Assembly (NCBI GenBank): GCA_963761425.1
Contig: CAVXGQ010000006.1
Span: forward strand, 124,001-188,000
Source of the DNA: Bog-793 sp963761425
Lineage (GTDB): Bacteria > Actinomycetota > Acidimicrobiia > Acidimicrobiales > Bog-793
Direction: 5' to 3'
Length of the DNA stretch: 64,000 nucleotides
Part shown: positions 54,210 to 62,475 of the stretch, one piece after another
How positions within the stretch are numbered: the stretch's first letter is position 1
How the letters are laid out: every line of letters begins with the position of its first letter
Translations under genes and position numbers: made by a program
Notes under the pieces: generated by a model
Told to the model about the DNA's origin: nothing
Database searches by the model: none
Seen by the model: the letters and a program-made list of their open reading frames with translations, nothing else

Positions 54210-55519
54210 CGCGTCCCGTTCCCCCGCCCCCCAGCCTCCGGGGCCTTAGTCAGCCGGGCCGCGACAACACCCCGCAGGTACTCAGCGACTCCCGGCGCCG
54301 GCGCGCGGGCGAGCAGGTCGTCGAAGAACCCCAGCAAGATCAGCCGCTCGGCGACCTGGGGTGGCACGCCCCGGGACTCGACGTAGAAGCGTTGGGCCCG
54401 ATCGATCGGACCGACCGCCGAGGCGTGGCTGCAACGCACGTCGTTCTCTTCGATGTCGAGATTCGGCACCGAATCCGCGTGCGCGCCGTCGGAGAGCACG
54501 AGGTTGCGGTTCGTCTGGGCGGCGTCGGACTTGCGGGCTCCTTTGTGGATGCGGATGAGTCCGCTGTAGACCGAGCGCGCCGAGTCGTCGACCGCGCCCT
54601 TAAAGACCAGTTTGCTCGTGGTGCGGGGGGCGGAGTGCTCCTGGAAAGTCCTCATGTCCTGGACTTGGGTCCCGTCACCGAGGTAGGCGGCGAGCAGTTC
54701 GCTCGAGGCCGCTTCGCCGTCGAGGACCGAATGGGTGCACAGCCGGGCGTAGTCGCCGCCGAAGGCCGCGGTGAACGAGCGCAGCGAGGCGTCGCGCCCG
54801 ACGCGGCTGGTGAGATAGCCGAGCTGCCAGGCCGACCGGTCGAGCTCCTGGATCGAGTGATAGGCGAGATGGGCGTCCCGGGCGACTTGGAGCTCCGTGA
54901 CCGGGCAGACCAGCGCGGTGCCGGTCGCCGAGGAAAGGTGTTCGACGACGGTCGCGCTGGAGCCCTCGCCCAGCTCGACGAAGGTGCGAGGGAACACCGC
55001 CACCTCGTGGTCTCGCGCCCCGAGCTCATGAACGACGACGATCGGACCGGTGATCCGCGCCCCACGGGCCACCACGATGACGACGGCGTCGGGTCCATAG
55101 CCCCCGGCGAGCAGGGTGAAGGGATCTTCGGCCGCCGCCACGATCGATCCGAACCCGGCCGGCGGACGACGCAGGTTGCGCGCCGAGGCAACCGAAAGCC
55201 CGCCGGACCCGGCCGGTCCGGCGAGCTCCTCGACGACGAACCCGTCGAGGGTGCGCACCACGGCCGCGGGGTCCGCAAGCCCGGCGAGCAGACCCGCCGG
55301 GGCCGCCGAAAGCCCCGAAGGCGGCGCCACCGGTCGAACGACGGGATCGAACTCGCCGAGGTCGATGGCATCGATCCGTCCGTAACGCCAGTCCTCGTCG
55401 GCCTCGGTTGGGAGGGTGGTGAGCGCGAACCGCTCGGCGGCTTGCGACCGGACGCCACGCAACCAGCGGGGTCCCTGTATCGATCGGGCGAGTTCCGGCG
55501 TAAATCGGTGATCGCTCAG
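54206..55519 (-). CDS. sufD: Fe-S assembly protein SufD, probable CTG start
   Basis: Beta-helix scaffold subunit pairing with SufB. DWRYGRI near the N-terminus and the C-terminal CSHASAVGPID...FYVESRGVP are typical. TTG 55462 is the first ordinary start but cuts off a segment conserved in SufD (PELARSIQGPRWLRG). The frame continues to CTG 55519, overlapping the upstream stop as CTGA, giving 437 aa. This is the third such start in the window. Confidence 0.92.
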   Translation of the reverse strand: MSDHRFTPELARSIQGPRWLRGVRSQAAERFALTTLPTEADEDWRYGRIDAIDLGEFDPVVRPVAPPSGLSAAPAGLLAGLADPAAVVRTLDGFVVEELAGPAGSGGLSVASARNLRRPPAGFGSIVAAAEDPFTLLAGGYGPDAVVIVVARGARITGPIVVVHELGARDHEVAVFPRTFVELGEGSSATVVEHLSSATGTALVCPVTELQVARDAHLAYHSIQELDRSAWQLGYLTSRVGRDASLRSFTAAFGGDYARLCTHSVLDGEAASSELLAAYLGDGTQVQDMRTFQEHSAPRTTSKLVFKGAVDDSARSVYSGLIRIHKGARKSDAAQTNRNLVLSDGAHADSVPNLDIEENDVRCSHASAVGPIDRAQRFYVESRGVPPQVAERLILLGFFDDLLARAPAPGVAEYLRGVVAARLTKAPEAGGRGNGTR

Positions 55520-55926
55520 AGCCGGTCGCCCTCGTTGCCGTCGACCGGCTTGCCCTTCCGCCGGACCCGGCCGAGGGCGCGTCGCAGCGCCGAGCCCCGC
55601 GAGCCCCGCTCGGCGCGGTCCTCCTCCACTTCGACCTCCGCGAGTTCCTCGGGAGCCGCGGAGTCGACGATCTCCTCCGCCGAGGCCAGCAGTTCACCGA
55701 TGTCCACCGGCGGCTCGTCAGGCTCCGACTCGATCGGCTGAGTGACGAGCGACCCGTGGGTCCACGTCACGTCGGCGAGCCGTCGCTCGTACGAGGAGCA
55801 GTTCTCGGGGCATCGCCACGGGGCCTCGGGGGCGAGGTCGAGGACGCAGAACCGGGCCACCTCGCCGGAGGCGTAAGTCCTCGACTGGAAGTGCTTGCAA
55901 TCCTCACGCATCGTCACGCGCGCCAC
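55516..55926 (-). CDS. Cys-rich protein of unknown function in the SUF operon
   Basis: A 136-aa protein with an N-terminal Cys set (DCKHF...RFCVLDL...WRCPENCSSYERR), a possible zinc or Fe-S site, followed by an acidic middle and a basic C-terminus (RRALGRVRRKGK). I do not recognise the family. It lies between sufB and sufD with a CTGA overlap to sufD, so it is likely made with the SUF machinery and may be an accessory factor or cluster sensor. GTG at 55926 assumed; an internal ATG 15 bases later is an alternative. Confidence 0.75.
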   Translation of the reverse strand: MARVTMREDCKHFQSRTYASGEVARFCVLDLAPEAPWRCPENCSSYERRLADVTWTHGSLVTQPIESEPDEPPVDIGELLASAEEIVDSAAPEELAEVEVEEDRAERGSRGSALRRALGRVRRKGKPVDGNEGDRL

Positions 55927-55990
55927 ACCTCCCGAGCTCGGCCTGCCGTTCCAAGAATATTGAGCCGACTCGGCGACTGCCGATGGCAGG

Positions 55991-57391
55991 TCAGCCGACC
56001 GCGCCCTCCATCTGCAGCTCGATGAGCCGGCTCCACTCGACCGCGTACTCCATGGGCAGGGTCCGGGTGATCGGCTCGATGAAGCCGTTGACGATCATGC
56101 CGGTCGCCTGGCCCTCAGAAAGACCGCGGCTCATGAGGTAGAAGAGCTGGTCGTCGCCCACCTTGGAGACCGTCGCCTCGTGCCCGATCTCGGCGTCGCG
56201 CTCGCCGACCTCCATGTAGGGCTTCGTCTCCGAAACGGAGTCCTCGTCGAGGATGAGAGCGTCGCAGCGCACGAAGGACTTGGCGTGGTGGGCGCCGGGG
56301 TCGACGTGGACCTTGCCCCGGTAGGTCGTCGACCCACCGTTTTTGGAGATCGACTTCGACACGATGGTCGAGGTCGTTTCGGGGGCGCAGTGGAACATCT
56401 TCGCCCCGGTGTCCTGGACCTGGCCCGCCCCGGCGTAGGCGACCGAGAGGACCTCACCCGAGGCCCGGGGACCCATCAGGTACACCGAGGGGTACTTCAT
56501 CGTCAGCCGCGAGCCGATATTGCCGTCGATCCACTCGACGTGCGCCTCCGCTTCGGCGCGCGCCCGTTTGGTGACGAGGTTGTAGACGTTCGCCGACCAG
56601 TTCTGAATGGTCGTATAGGTGATCCGGCTGCCGGGCAGGGCCACCAGCTCGACGACGGCCGCGTGCAACGAGTCGGTCGAGTACACGGGGGCGGAACACC
56701 CCTCGACGTAGTGCACCCGTGAGCCCTCGTCGGCGATGATGAGCGTCCGCTCGAACTGGCCCATGTTCTCCGCATTGATGCGGAAGTAGGCCTGCAGCGG
56801 CATGTCGACTTCGACGCCGGGCGGCACGTAGATGAAGGACCCTCCCGACCACGCCGTCGAGTTCAGGGCCGCGAACTTGTTGTCGTTCGGCGGGATGACC
56901 CGCCCGAAGTACCGCCGGACGATTTCCGGGTACTCCCGGACCGCGGTGTCCATGTCGCAGAACAGCACGCCCATGCCCGCCAGGTCGTCGCGGTTGCGGT
57001 GGTAGACGACCTCGGATTCGTACTGGGCGGTCACCCCGGCGAGGTACTTGCGTTCCGCCTCGGGGATGCCGAGCTTCTCGTAGGTGTTCTTCACCGACTC
57101 GGGTAGCTGCTCCCAGGCGTCGACCTGGGTCTCGGTCGGCTTGATGTAGTAGTAGATGTCGTCGAAGTCGAGATCCGGCATCTTGTCGGCGAACCACGGC
57201 ATCATCGGCTTGGCCAAGAAACGCGTGTAGCTCTTCAGGCGGAACTCGAGCATCCACTCCGGTTCCTGCTTCAGACGCGACATTTCCCGGATGATCTCTT
57301 CGTTGAGCCCCTTGCGGGGTTTGAACACGTAGTCCTCGACGTCGCTCCAGCCGAGCGCGTACTTGTCGAGGTTGAGATCGGTCATCGCCAT
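55991..57391 (-). CDS. sufB: Fe-S cluster assembly protein SufB
   Basis: Scaffold subunit of 466 aa: N-terminal YKYGW-like LDKYALGWSD, SGGSFIYVPPGV, HYVEGCSAPVYSTDSLHAAVVE with the conserved Cys, and the C-terminal VGDDQLFYLMSRGLSEGQA. First gene of the SUF operon. Two Met codons at the start are equally possible. Confidence 0.97.
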   Translation of the reverse strand: MAMTDLNLDKYALGWSDVEDYVFKPRKGLNEEIIREMSRLKQEPEWMLEFRLKSYTRFLAKPMMPWFADKMPDLDFDDIYYYIKPTETQVDAWEQLPESVKNTYEKLGIPEAERKYLAGVTAQYESEVVYHRNRDDLAGMGVLFCDMDTAVREYPEIVRRYFGRVIPPNDNKFAALNSTAWSGGSFIYVPPGVEVDMPLQAYFRINAENMGQFERTLIIADEGSRVHYVEGCSAPVYSTDSLHAAVVELVALPGSRITYTTIQNWSANVYNLVTKRARAEAEAHVEWIDGNIGSRLTMKYPSVYLMGPRASGEVLSVAYAGAGQVQDTGAKMFHCAPETTSTIVSKSISKNGGSTTYRGKVHVDPGAHHAKSFVRCDALILDEDSVSETKPYMEVGERDAEIGHEATVSKVGDDQLFYLMSRGLSEGQATGMIVNGFIEPITRTLPMEYAVEWSRLIELQMEGAVG

Positions 57392-57693
57392 CGGGTCGTC
57401 CGGCTCCGTTCGCTCGGATCCCCACCACCGAATCGGGGATTTCTCCTATCCGTATAGTAACAACTCCCCCGGCCCCGGCGACGCGTCCGACCTGCTCATC
57501 ACCACCCGAATCCGCCACCACCAGGGCCGTTCGGCTGACGGGGGCTTCCACCACCCGACCGTCCGGGAGGCGCCTCGCCGCGCCGGAGAACCCGCGACCT
57601 GCCCGGGTCGACCCCGGAGGTTCGGGAGGTCAGTGCGGAATTGAACAAGCGCTGTGCCGGGGATCGCGGCGGGGGCCGGGTCGCGGCCGGGAT
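57392..57693. promoter_or_regulatory. intergenic region with likely sufB promoter
   Basis: About 300 bases without a gene. A locally A/T-rich stretch on the minus strand (GTTGTTACTATACGGATAGG, 57439-57458) is the best promoter candidate for the SUF operon. No sufR gene is adjacent and no clear operator was found. The remainder is GC-rich and unassigned. Confidence 0.4.
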
Positions 57694-58710
57694 TCAGGTG
57701 CTGCCGCCTCTGGACGGTGAGAAGGTGATGTCGTAGGGCTGCACATTCTGGGCGGGAAGCTGGACGCTCACCCCGTCGAGTTCCACCTTCAGATACGGCG
57801 GCGCGCCAATGCGCACCGCGATCGACCCCACCGCCTGGTACGAGGCCGTCCCTCCCGCCACCAGCGTGGTCTGCCAGAGGTACTTGCCGTTCACTCCTGG
57901 CTGGACACCCAGCCAGCACGGTCCGGAGGCGGAAAACTCCACCGTGTAGTGCGAGCTCGTCGTGGCGTAAGCGACGACGCTGGTCGACACCGATAGTGGC
58001 GTGATTACCTGCCCGGGCGTGCCGCCACCGGTGTGGCCGGACTTGCCCTTGGTCTTTGACCCGGATGGCGGCAACGTGGTGTGGTGCGGGGAGGAGCCCC
58101 CCGACGCCAGCTGCCAGCTCGCCACGCCGATCGCGGCGAAGGCGACGGCCGTCGCGGCGATCGAAGCGGCCCGCCGAGCGGGCCGACCGCCGTGGTAGCG
58201 ATGGCGACGGAATCGGGAGGTGCGCGTCGGCGCCTCGCTTACCGGGGCGAAATCCTCGTGATCGAACAGGGCCGCCCCGATCCGTGATCCCCGCCCCTCC
58301 CGGGACCTGTCCACGAGCGGGACCTCCGCCTGGTCCCGCCCCGGCGCGTTGGGGCTCTCAGATCGGGCGAGACCCTTGTCGACAAAAATCGGAAGCTTCA
58401 CCGGCCGCGAACCCGACGGAGGCACAAGGCGCACCGACCACCGGGAGATCGGTCCCGGCTCGACATCGCCGCTTTGGCGCGCGCTGGGCGTCGCGCCCGT
58501 CGGCCGGACGTGCGCCCGCGCGACCTCCTCCGGACTCGGGGCATGCACCGGCGCGACGCCCTCCCAGCGCCGTGAAACCGTACCCAGGACGTCGAGGGCG
58601 TGCTGGTGGGTGGTGACGGAGCGCCGTTCGGCGCGGTTCGGCGCAAAGCGGGTCCACGCGGCGAATCCCACGGCGAGAACCAGGGCGCCGATGGCGATTC
58701 CCGCAATCAA
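57694..58710 (-). CDS. membrane protein with C-terminal RodZ-like DUF4115 domain
   Basis: A 338-aa protein. Hydrophobic segment at the very N-terminus (IAIGALVLAVGFAAW), a long Arg/Pro-rich cytoplasmic stretch, a second helix (AASIAATAVAFAAIGVASW), then Ser/Gly/Thr linker and a beta domain (YTVEFSASGPCWLGVQPG...) like DUF4115 of RodZ. The RodZ helix-turn-helix is missing. TTG start at 58710 is weakly supported. A role in envelope or cell-shape control is inferred from the domain only. Confidence 0.65.
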   Translation of the reverse strand: MIAGIAIGALVLAVGFAAWTRFAPNRAERRSVTTHQHALDVLGTVSRRWEGVAPVHAPSPEEVARAHVRPTGATPSARQSGDVEPGPISRWSVRLVPPSGSRPVKLPIFVDKGLARSESPNAPGRDQAEVPLVDRSREGRGSRIGAALFDHEDFAPVSEAPTRTSRFRRHRYHGGRPARRAASIAATAVAFAAIGVASWQLASGGSSPHHTTLPPSGSKTKGKSGHTGGGTPGQVITPLSVSTSVVAYATTSSHYTVEFSASGPCWLGVQPGVNGKYLWQTTLVAGGTASYQAVGSIAVRIGAPPYLKVELDGVSVQLPAQNVQPYDITFSPSRGGST

Positions 58711-58791
58711 GACGCGTCTTCCCCAGTATCACCTACCACGCGCACCATTCAAGCGCGCTGCCCCGTACTGCGCACCGCGACCATCGAAGAT

Positions 58792-59340
58792 TCAGGTGCG
58801 CATTCCGAACCGCGGCCGCAGCGGGTCGGGGATCTGCGAACGGCACGGGTTGTTCTGGTCCCGGTCCGATAGCACCGGATCCGCCACCCCCCAGTCGGCG
58901 GCGATGTCCGGGTCGTTCCACGCCACGCCGAGTTCGTCCCGGGCGTTGTAGTACGCGTCGACGAGGTAGACGAGGGTCAGGTCCGTCAACGACGCGAAGC
59001 CGTGCGCCACGCCCGGCGGAATGAACACGCCGTGTTCGTCGTCGCCGAGATCGGTGAGTTCGAGCGCGCCCTCGGTCGGCGAGCCGGCGCGCAGGTCATA
59101 GAGGATGACACGGGCGGAACCGCGGGTCACGAACCAGTAGTCGGCCTGGTGCAGGTGGTAGTGCAGGCCGACGACCGCGCCCGGTGACTTGTCCGACCGG
59201 TTGGCCTGCACCATCTCGCGCCCGAGCGGGAACCACGACCGGCGGTAGGTCTCCACGAACCGACCGCGTTCGTCGCCGTGGACGACCGGTCTGACGTGGA
59301 TGACGTCACAGATGATCTTCGACTCGCTGATCTCGGCCAC
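58792..59340 (-). CDS. rfbC: dTDP-4-dehydrorhamnose 3,5-epimerase-like protein
   Basis: RmlC-type cupin of 182 aa: RGRFVETYRRSWF, GLHYHLHQADYWFVTRGSARV and FIPPGVAHGFASL. It acts in the rhamnose or other deoxysugar pathway. GTG 59340 with GAAAGGG upstream is taken as the start. No rmlABD genes are present here; glycosyltransferase genes follow 3 kb on. Confidence 0.85.
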   Translation of the reverse strand: MAEISESKIICDVIHVRPVVHGDERGRFVETYRRSWFPLGREMVQANRSDKSPGAVVGLHYHLHQADYWFVTRGSARVILYDLRAGSPTEGALELTDLGDDEHGVFIPPGVAHGFASLTDLTLVYLVDAYYNARDELGVAWNDPDIAADWGVADPVLSDRDQNNPCRSQIPDPLRPRFGMRT

Positions 59341-59436
59341 TGACGCCCTTTCACGATGCGACCCCATGACGCTACGCAAGACAGTCTGTCCCTGCGAACG
59401 ACTCCCGACCGACCCCGACCACGAGGACACGGCCGG

Positions 59437-60372
59437 TCAGACGAGTCGCAGCTCCCCGGACGGCCCGCGCACCAAGATCCCCTCGGCAACGAGCACCTCG
59501 GCGATATGCCGGGCCCGGGAGGCCTGCGACGGCCAGCCGGCGGCCCGGGCGACATCACCGGACGCGATCGGTCCGGCGCACGCGGCACGCACCAGCCGTC
59601 CGCGGCCCTGTCGGTCGGACCCCTCGAACCGAGACTGACGAGAGCTCACCGCAGCCGATCCGACCGCGGGGTCGGGATCACGAGGCCTCTCCGTTCGCCA
59701 GGCACATGCTCCGGCCGCCCGCACCGGACAGGTGCCGCACGCGGGGAGACGCGACGCACACACGAGGCTGCCAAAGTCCATGAGGGCGAGATTCCAGGCG
59801 CGCCCCGACCCCGTCGGGAGCAGGGCATCGGCCAGGGCCTGGACCTCGGTGGGACGAAGCGACCGACCGAGCCCGGCGCGCGAGAGAACCCGGCCGACGT
59901 TCGTGTCGACCGCCGCAACATCGGCATTGAACGCCAACGCCATCACGGCTCGCGCGGTGTAGGGACCGACGCCCGCCAAGGCGACAAGTTCGGCGAAGGT
60001 GTCTGGTATACGCCCGTCGTGGAGGTGCACGATCGCTTCGGCGGCCGAGTGCAGAGCGACAGCGCGGCGGTTGTACCCCAGACCGGCCCAGGCCCGGATC
60101 ACCTCCCCGACCGGAGCTGCGGCACACGACGCCGGAGTGGGGAATTGCCGGACGAACTCGCCGAATTTCGCCGCGACACGCCCGACCTGGGTCTGGGCGA
60201 GCATCGTCTCGGCGACGAGTACCTCCCACGGGTCGCGCGTCCTCCGCCAGGGAAGTCGATCCCGCTGGACCCGGGCGCCCTCCCACCACCGGCTAATGGG
60301 CCGGACCAAGCGGTGGGGGATTCGTCCGGCCAAGGGCGCGGCCGGAGGCATCGCCGCGGTTGGGGCTGTCAA
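59437..60372 (-). CDS. mutY: A/G-specific adenine glycosylase
   Basis: DNA repair glycosylase of 311 aa removing A opposite 8-oxoG. Visible: catalytic Glu in LVAETMLAQTQV, helix-hairpin-helix LAGVGPYTARAV, catalytic Asp in AAVDTNVGRVL and the 4Fe-4S Cys set (CASRLPACGTCPVRAAGAC). The C-terminus is short and lacks a NUDIX-like domain; a small HTH-like region is there instead (GDVARAAGWPSQASRARHIAEVL). TTG start overlapping the upstream stop (TTGA). Confidence 0.92.
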   Translation of the reverse strand: MTAPTAAMPPAAPLAGRIPHRLVRPISRWWEGARVQRDRLPWRRTRDPWEVLVAETMLAQTQVGRVAAKFGEFVRQFPTPASCAAAPVGEVIRAWAGLGYNRRAVALHSAAEAIVHLHDGRIPDTFAELVALAGVGPYTARAVMALAFNADVAAVDTNVGRVLSRAGLGRSLRPTEVQALADALLPTGSGRAWNLALMDFGSLVCASRLPACGTCPVRAAGACAWRTERPRDPDPAVGSAAVSSRQSRFEGSDRQGRGRLVRAACAGPIASGDVARAAGWPSQASRARHIAEVLVAEGILVRGPSGELRLV

Positions 60373-60803
60373 TCGCGTGGCGCGCGCGTCGAGAACGGCA
60401 GGACCCAGTCCTCCTCCGTCTCCCCGTCGATCGAGAGTCGCCAGGTGTAGCGGGACGACGGCGCCAGCGGCAGCGGACCGAAGTTGAGGGCCAGCGCGAC
60501 GTCGACCGGGCTCCCCTCGGGAACGGATTCGGGACGGGACACCTCGAAGTCACCCCGCACCTCAATCGGTTGTGGCCCGTCGGGAGTCTGGGCGACGATC
60601 GGCTGCCCGTCCTCATCGACCAAGAACAGCTCCCAGTGATGCGTCCGGTCGACCTCAGTCCAGTCGACATCGACCTTCATCGCCACGGCAGACGGAGTCG
60701 GGTCCGGCCCGATCAAGCTCCATCCGCCACCGAGGATGTAGAGCTTGCCGTCCGCGACCTGGGCGGCATCGCACAGAAGCAAGGTCACCCGCACCGGGCT
60801 CAC
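60369..60803 (-). CDS. conserved actinobacterial protein (DUF6941-like)
   Basis: A 144-aa protein starting RVTLLLCDAAQVADGKLYILGGGWS and predicted to be a small beta-sandwich. The family is widespread and uncharacterised. It overlaps mutY by 4 bases, suggesting co-translation. Confidence 0.72.
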   Translation of the reverse strand: MSPVRVTLLLCDAAQVADGKLYILGGGWSLIGPDPTPSAVAMKVDVDWTEVDRTHHWELFLVDEDGQPIVAQTPDGPQPIEVRGDFEVSRPESVPEGSPVDVALALNFGPLPLAPSSRYTWRLSIDGETEEDWVLPFSTRAPRD

Positions 60804-60905
60804 CGTAGTGGTTCTGTCTGGCTGGCGTAGTCGACACCCGACCGCATGGGTCGTTCTGTCGGCCTACAAACAGCTGAACATGAAGGCCGGTAACTTGGGC
60901 CCCGC

Positions 60906-61562
60906 ATGGGAGGTTTCCCGCTGGGCAACGACGTGTACCGTCGACCGCTCGTCGATGCTCTCGCCCGCATCTCGGTCGCACCGGGTTGGTGCTGCGCCGA
61001 CATCGGCGCCGGCTCGGGCGAGGTGTCCTTGACCCTCGCCGCGATGGTCGGCACCGCGGGCCGGGTGTACGCGGTCGATCGCTCCACCATCGCTTGTCAA
61101 GACCTCACCGAGATGGTGGCCGGGGCCGAAGTGCCACAGGTCGTCACGCTCGTGCAATCGGCGGAGGACCTTGCGCTGCCCGAGCCGGTCGACCTGGCCT
61201 TCTGCCGCTTTCTGCTCATGCACGTCGCCGAGCCCCTCCCGGTCCTGCGACGGATGGCCGCGTCGACCCGCCCGGGCGGCTATGTCATCGCCCAAGAGCC
61301 CATCACCTCCACCGGCCGCGTCGCCGGCCTGCCCATGTCGATGCCCGACGCCCGGCACCCCGACATCGGTGCGGTTCTGCCCGGACTCGTCGTCGCCTGC
61401 GGATGCACGCTGGTGTCGGCGTGGGCGGAGGCACCGGCCGGAGTGGGTCCCGGCCCGGTGGCGGATTACCTCGAGGAGCTGTCCGGGGTCGATCCCGGCG
61501 ACGACCCGGTCGTCCTCCCGGTGCTCGTCACCGTCATCGCACAGAGGCCGGCGTCCACCTGA
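60906..61562 (+). CDS. class I SAM-dependent methyltransferase
   Basis: A 218-aa methyltransferase with motif I ADIGAGSGEVSLTL, an acidic residue at the end of strand 2 (YAVDRS) and LAFCRFLLMHV. Substrate unknown. The C-terminal part is shorter than in related enzymes. Divergent from the gene at 60369. Confidence 0.8.
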   Translation: MGGFPLGNDVYRRPLVDALARISVAPGWCCADIGAGSGEVSLTLAAMVGTAGRVYAVDRSTIACQDLTEMVAGAEVPQVVTLVQSAEDLALPEPVDLAFCRFLLMHVAEPLPVLRRMAASTRPGGYVIAQEPITSTGRVAGLPMSMPDARHPDIGAVLPGLVVACGCTLVSAWAEAPAGVGPGPVADYLEELSGVDPGDDPVVLPVLVTVIAQRPAST

Positions 61563-62001
61563 CCCGTCTCGGCGCCGCCGCGACGAGGTGGTGCGGTGAT
61601 GGAGGACAACTCGCCGATCGCCACCTCCCCCGCCTCGACCACTGCCACTTGGCTGGCGACCGGAGACGACCCGTGCGCCGTGGCGACCGGGGAGCGGCCC
61701 GCCGAGGACCATCGGAATGGCCTGATGGTCTCAGTAGCGGGTAGGCCCCCCGCCACGACAGGCACCCCGTCGACGGGCCCGGCCGGATCCGACCACCGAC
61801 CGCGGGTATCGCCTCCGTGTGAGACTCGCCGGGGGCGACCACTGAATCCGGGCCTCGAAAGGGGGCTCGCCAGACGGTCGCGCTCCGTGGCCGCGAGTCG
61901 GCGGGGCACCGCGACTTGGTCTGCGGTACCGGGCTACTCCGCCAGACCGAGGATCCCCGGAGGGCGGATGGGCGCCCCGACCGACCGGCCCGGGTGGTCG
62001 G
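61563..62001. other. 439-base region without a convincing gene
   Basis: Open frames exist on both strands but are Arg/Pro/Ser-rich with no hydrophobic core or known motif, as expected of random GC-rich sequence. No repeat or RNA gene is seen. Confidence 0.5.
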
Positions 62002-62463
62002 TCAGCTCGCTTCGGAACTGGGCGCGGGGGATCTCCCGCGACGCCAAGGCGAAAAAGACCGGCCAACAAAGGACGCCGCGGCCGCCGACCACCGGTAGCT
62101 GCGCGTGGCTCGGATGGACGCGATCTCGTCATTCAGCTCGACAATCTCCTCATTCAGCTCGGCGATGACGGCCTCCGCCCGTTCCAGGTCTCCGAACAGT
62201 TCGGCCGCCCGGGCGCGGACCTCTGCGAGCTGATCGGCGAGCTCCTCGCGCGCGTTCATCTCCCTGATCTCCTGCTTGGCCAGCTCTAACTCGGCCTCTT
62301 TGAGATAAACCTCCTTGACCGCGAGCTCGCGCAGGACGGCTTGGAGCTCGGCCGCGCGCACCTGGTCTATCTCAGCCCGCTCCCGGTCAGCGAGTGAAGC
62401 CTCCCCGGGGGGCCCCTCCGCGGGAGTCGGCCCTACCACGGGTTTCACGGTACTCGACACCAC
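62002..62463 (-). CDS. coiled-coil protein next to a glycosyltransferase
   Basis: A 153-aa protein. After a Pro/Gly-rich start, residues 25-125 form a coiled coil (ELQAVLRELAVKEVYLKEAELEL ... AVIAELNEEIVELNDEIASIRAT), and the end has RSYRWSAAAASF, a segment often found after coiled coils in cell-surface glycosyltransferases. It starts 13 bases after the glycosyltransferase stop, so it may be a separated C-terminal part of a glycosyltransferase complex. Confidence 0.62.
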   Translation of the reverse strand: MVSSTVKPVVGPTPAEGPPGEASLADRERAEIDQVRAAELQAVLRELAVKEVYLKEAELELAKQEIREMNAREELADQLAEVRARAAELFGDLERAEAVIAELNEEIVELNDEIASIRATRSYRWSAAAASFVGRSFSPWRRGRSPAPSSEAS

Positions 62464-62475
62464 TGAAACATCCTC

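Noticed and set aside
61596..62168. 190-aa plus-strand protein
   Set aside because: Composition is that of random GC-rich sequence and it overlaps the 3' end of the coiled-coil gene on the other strand.
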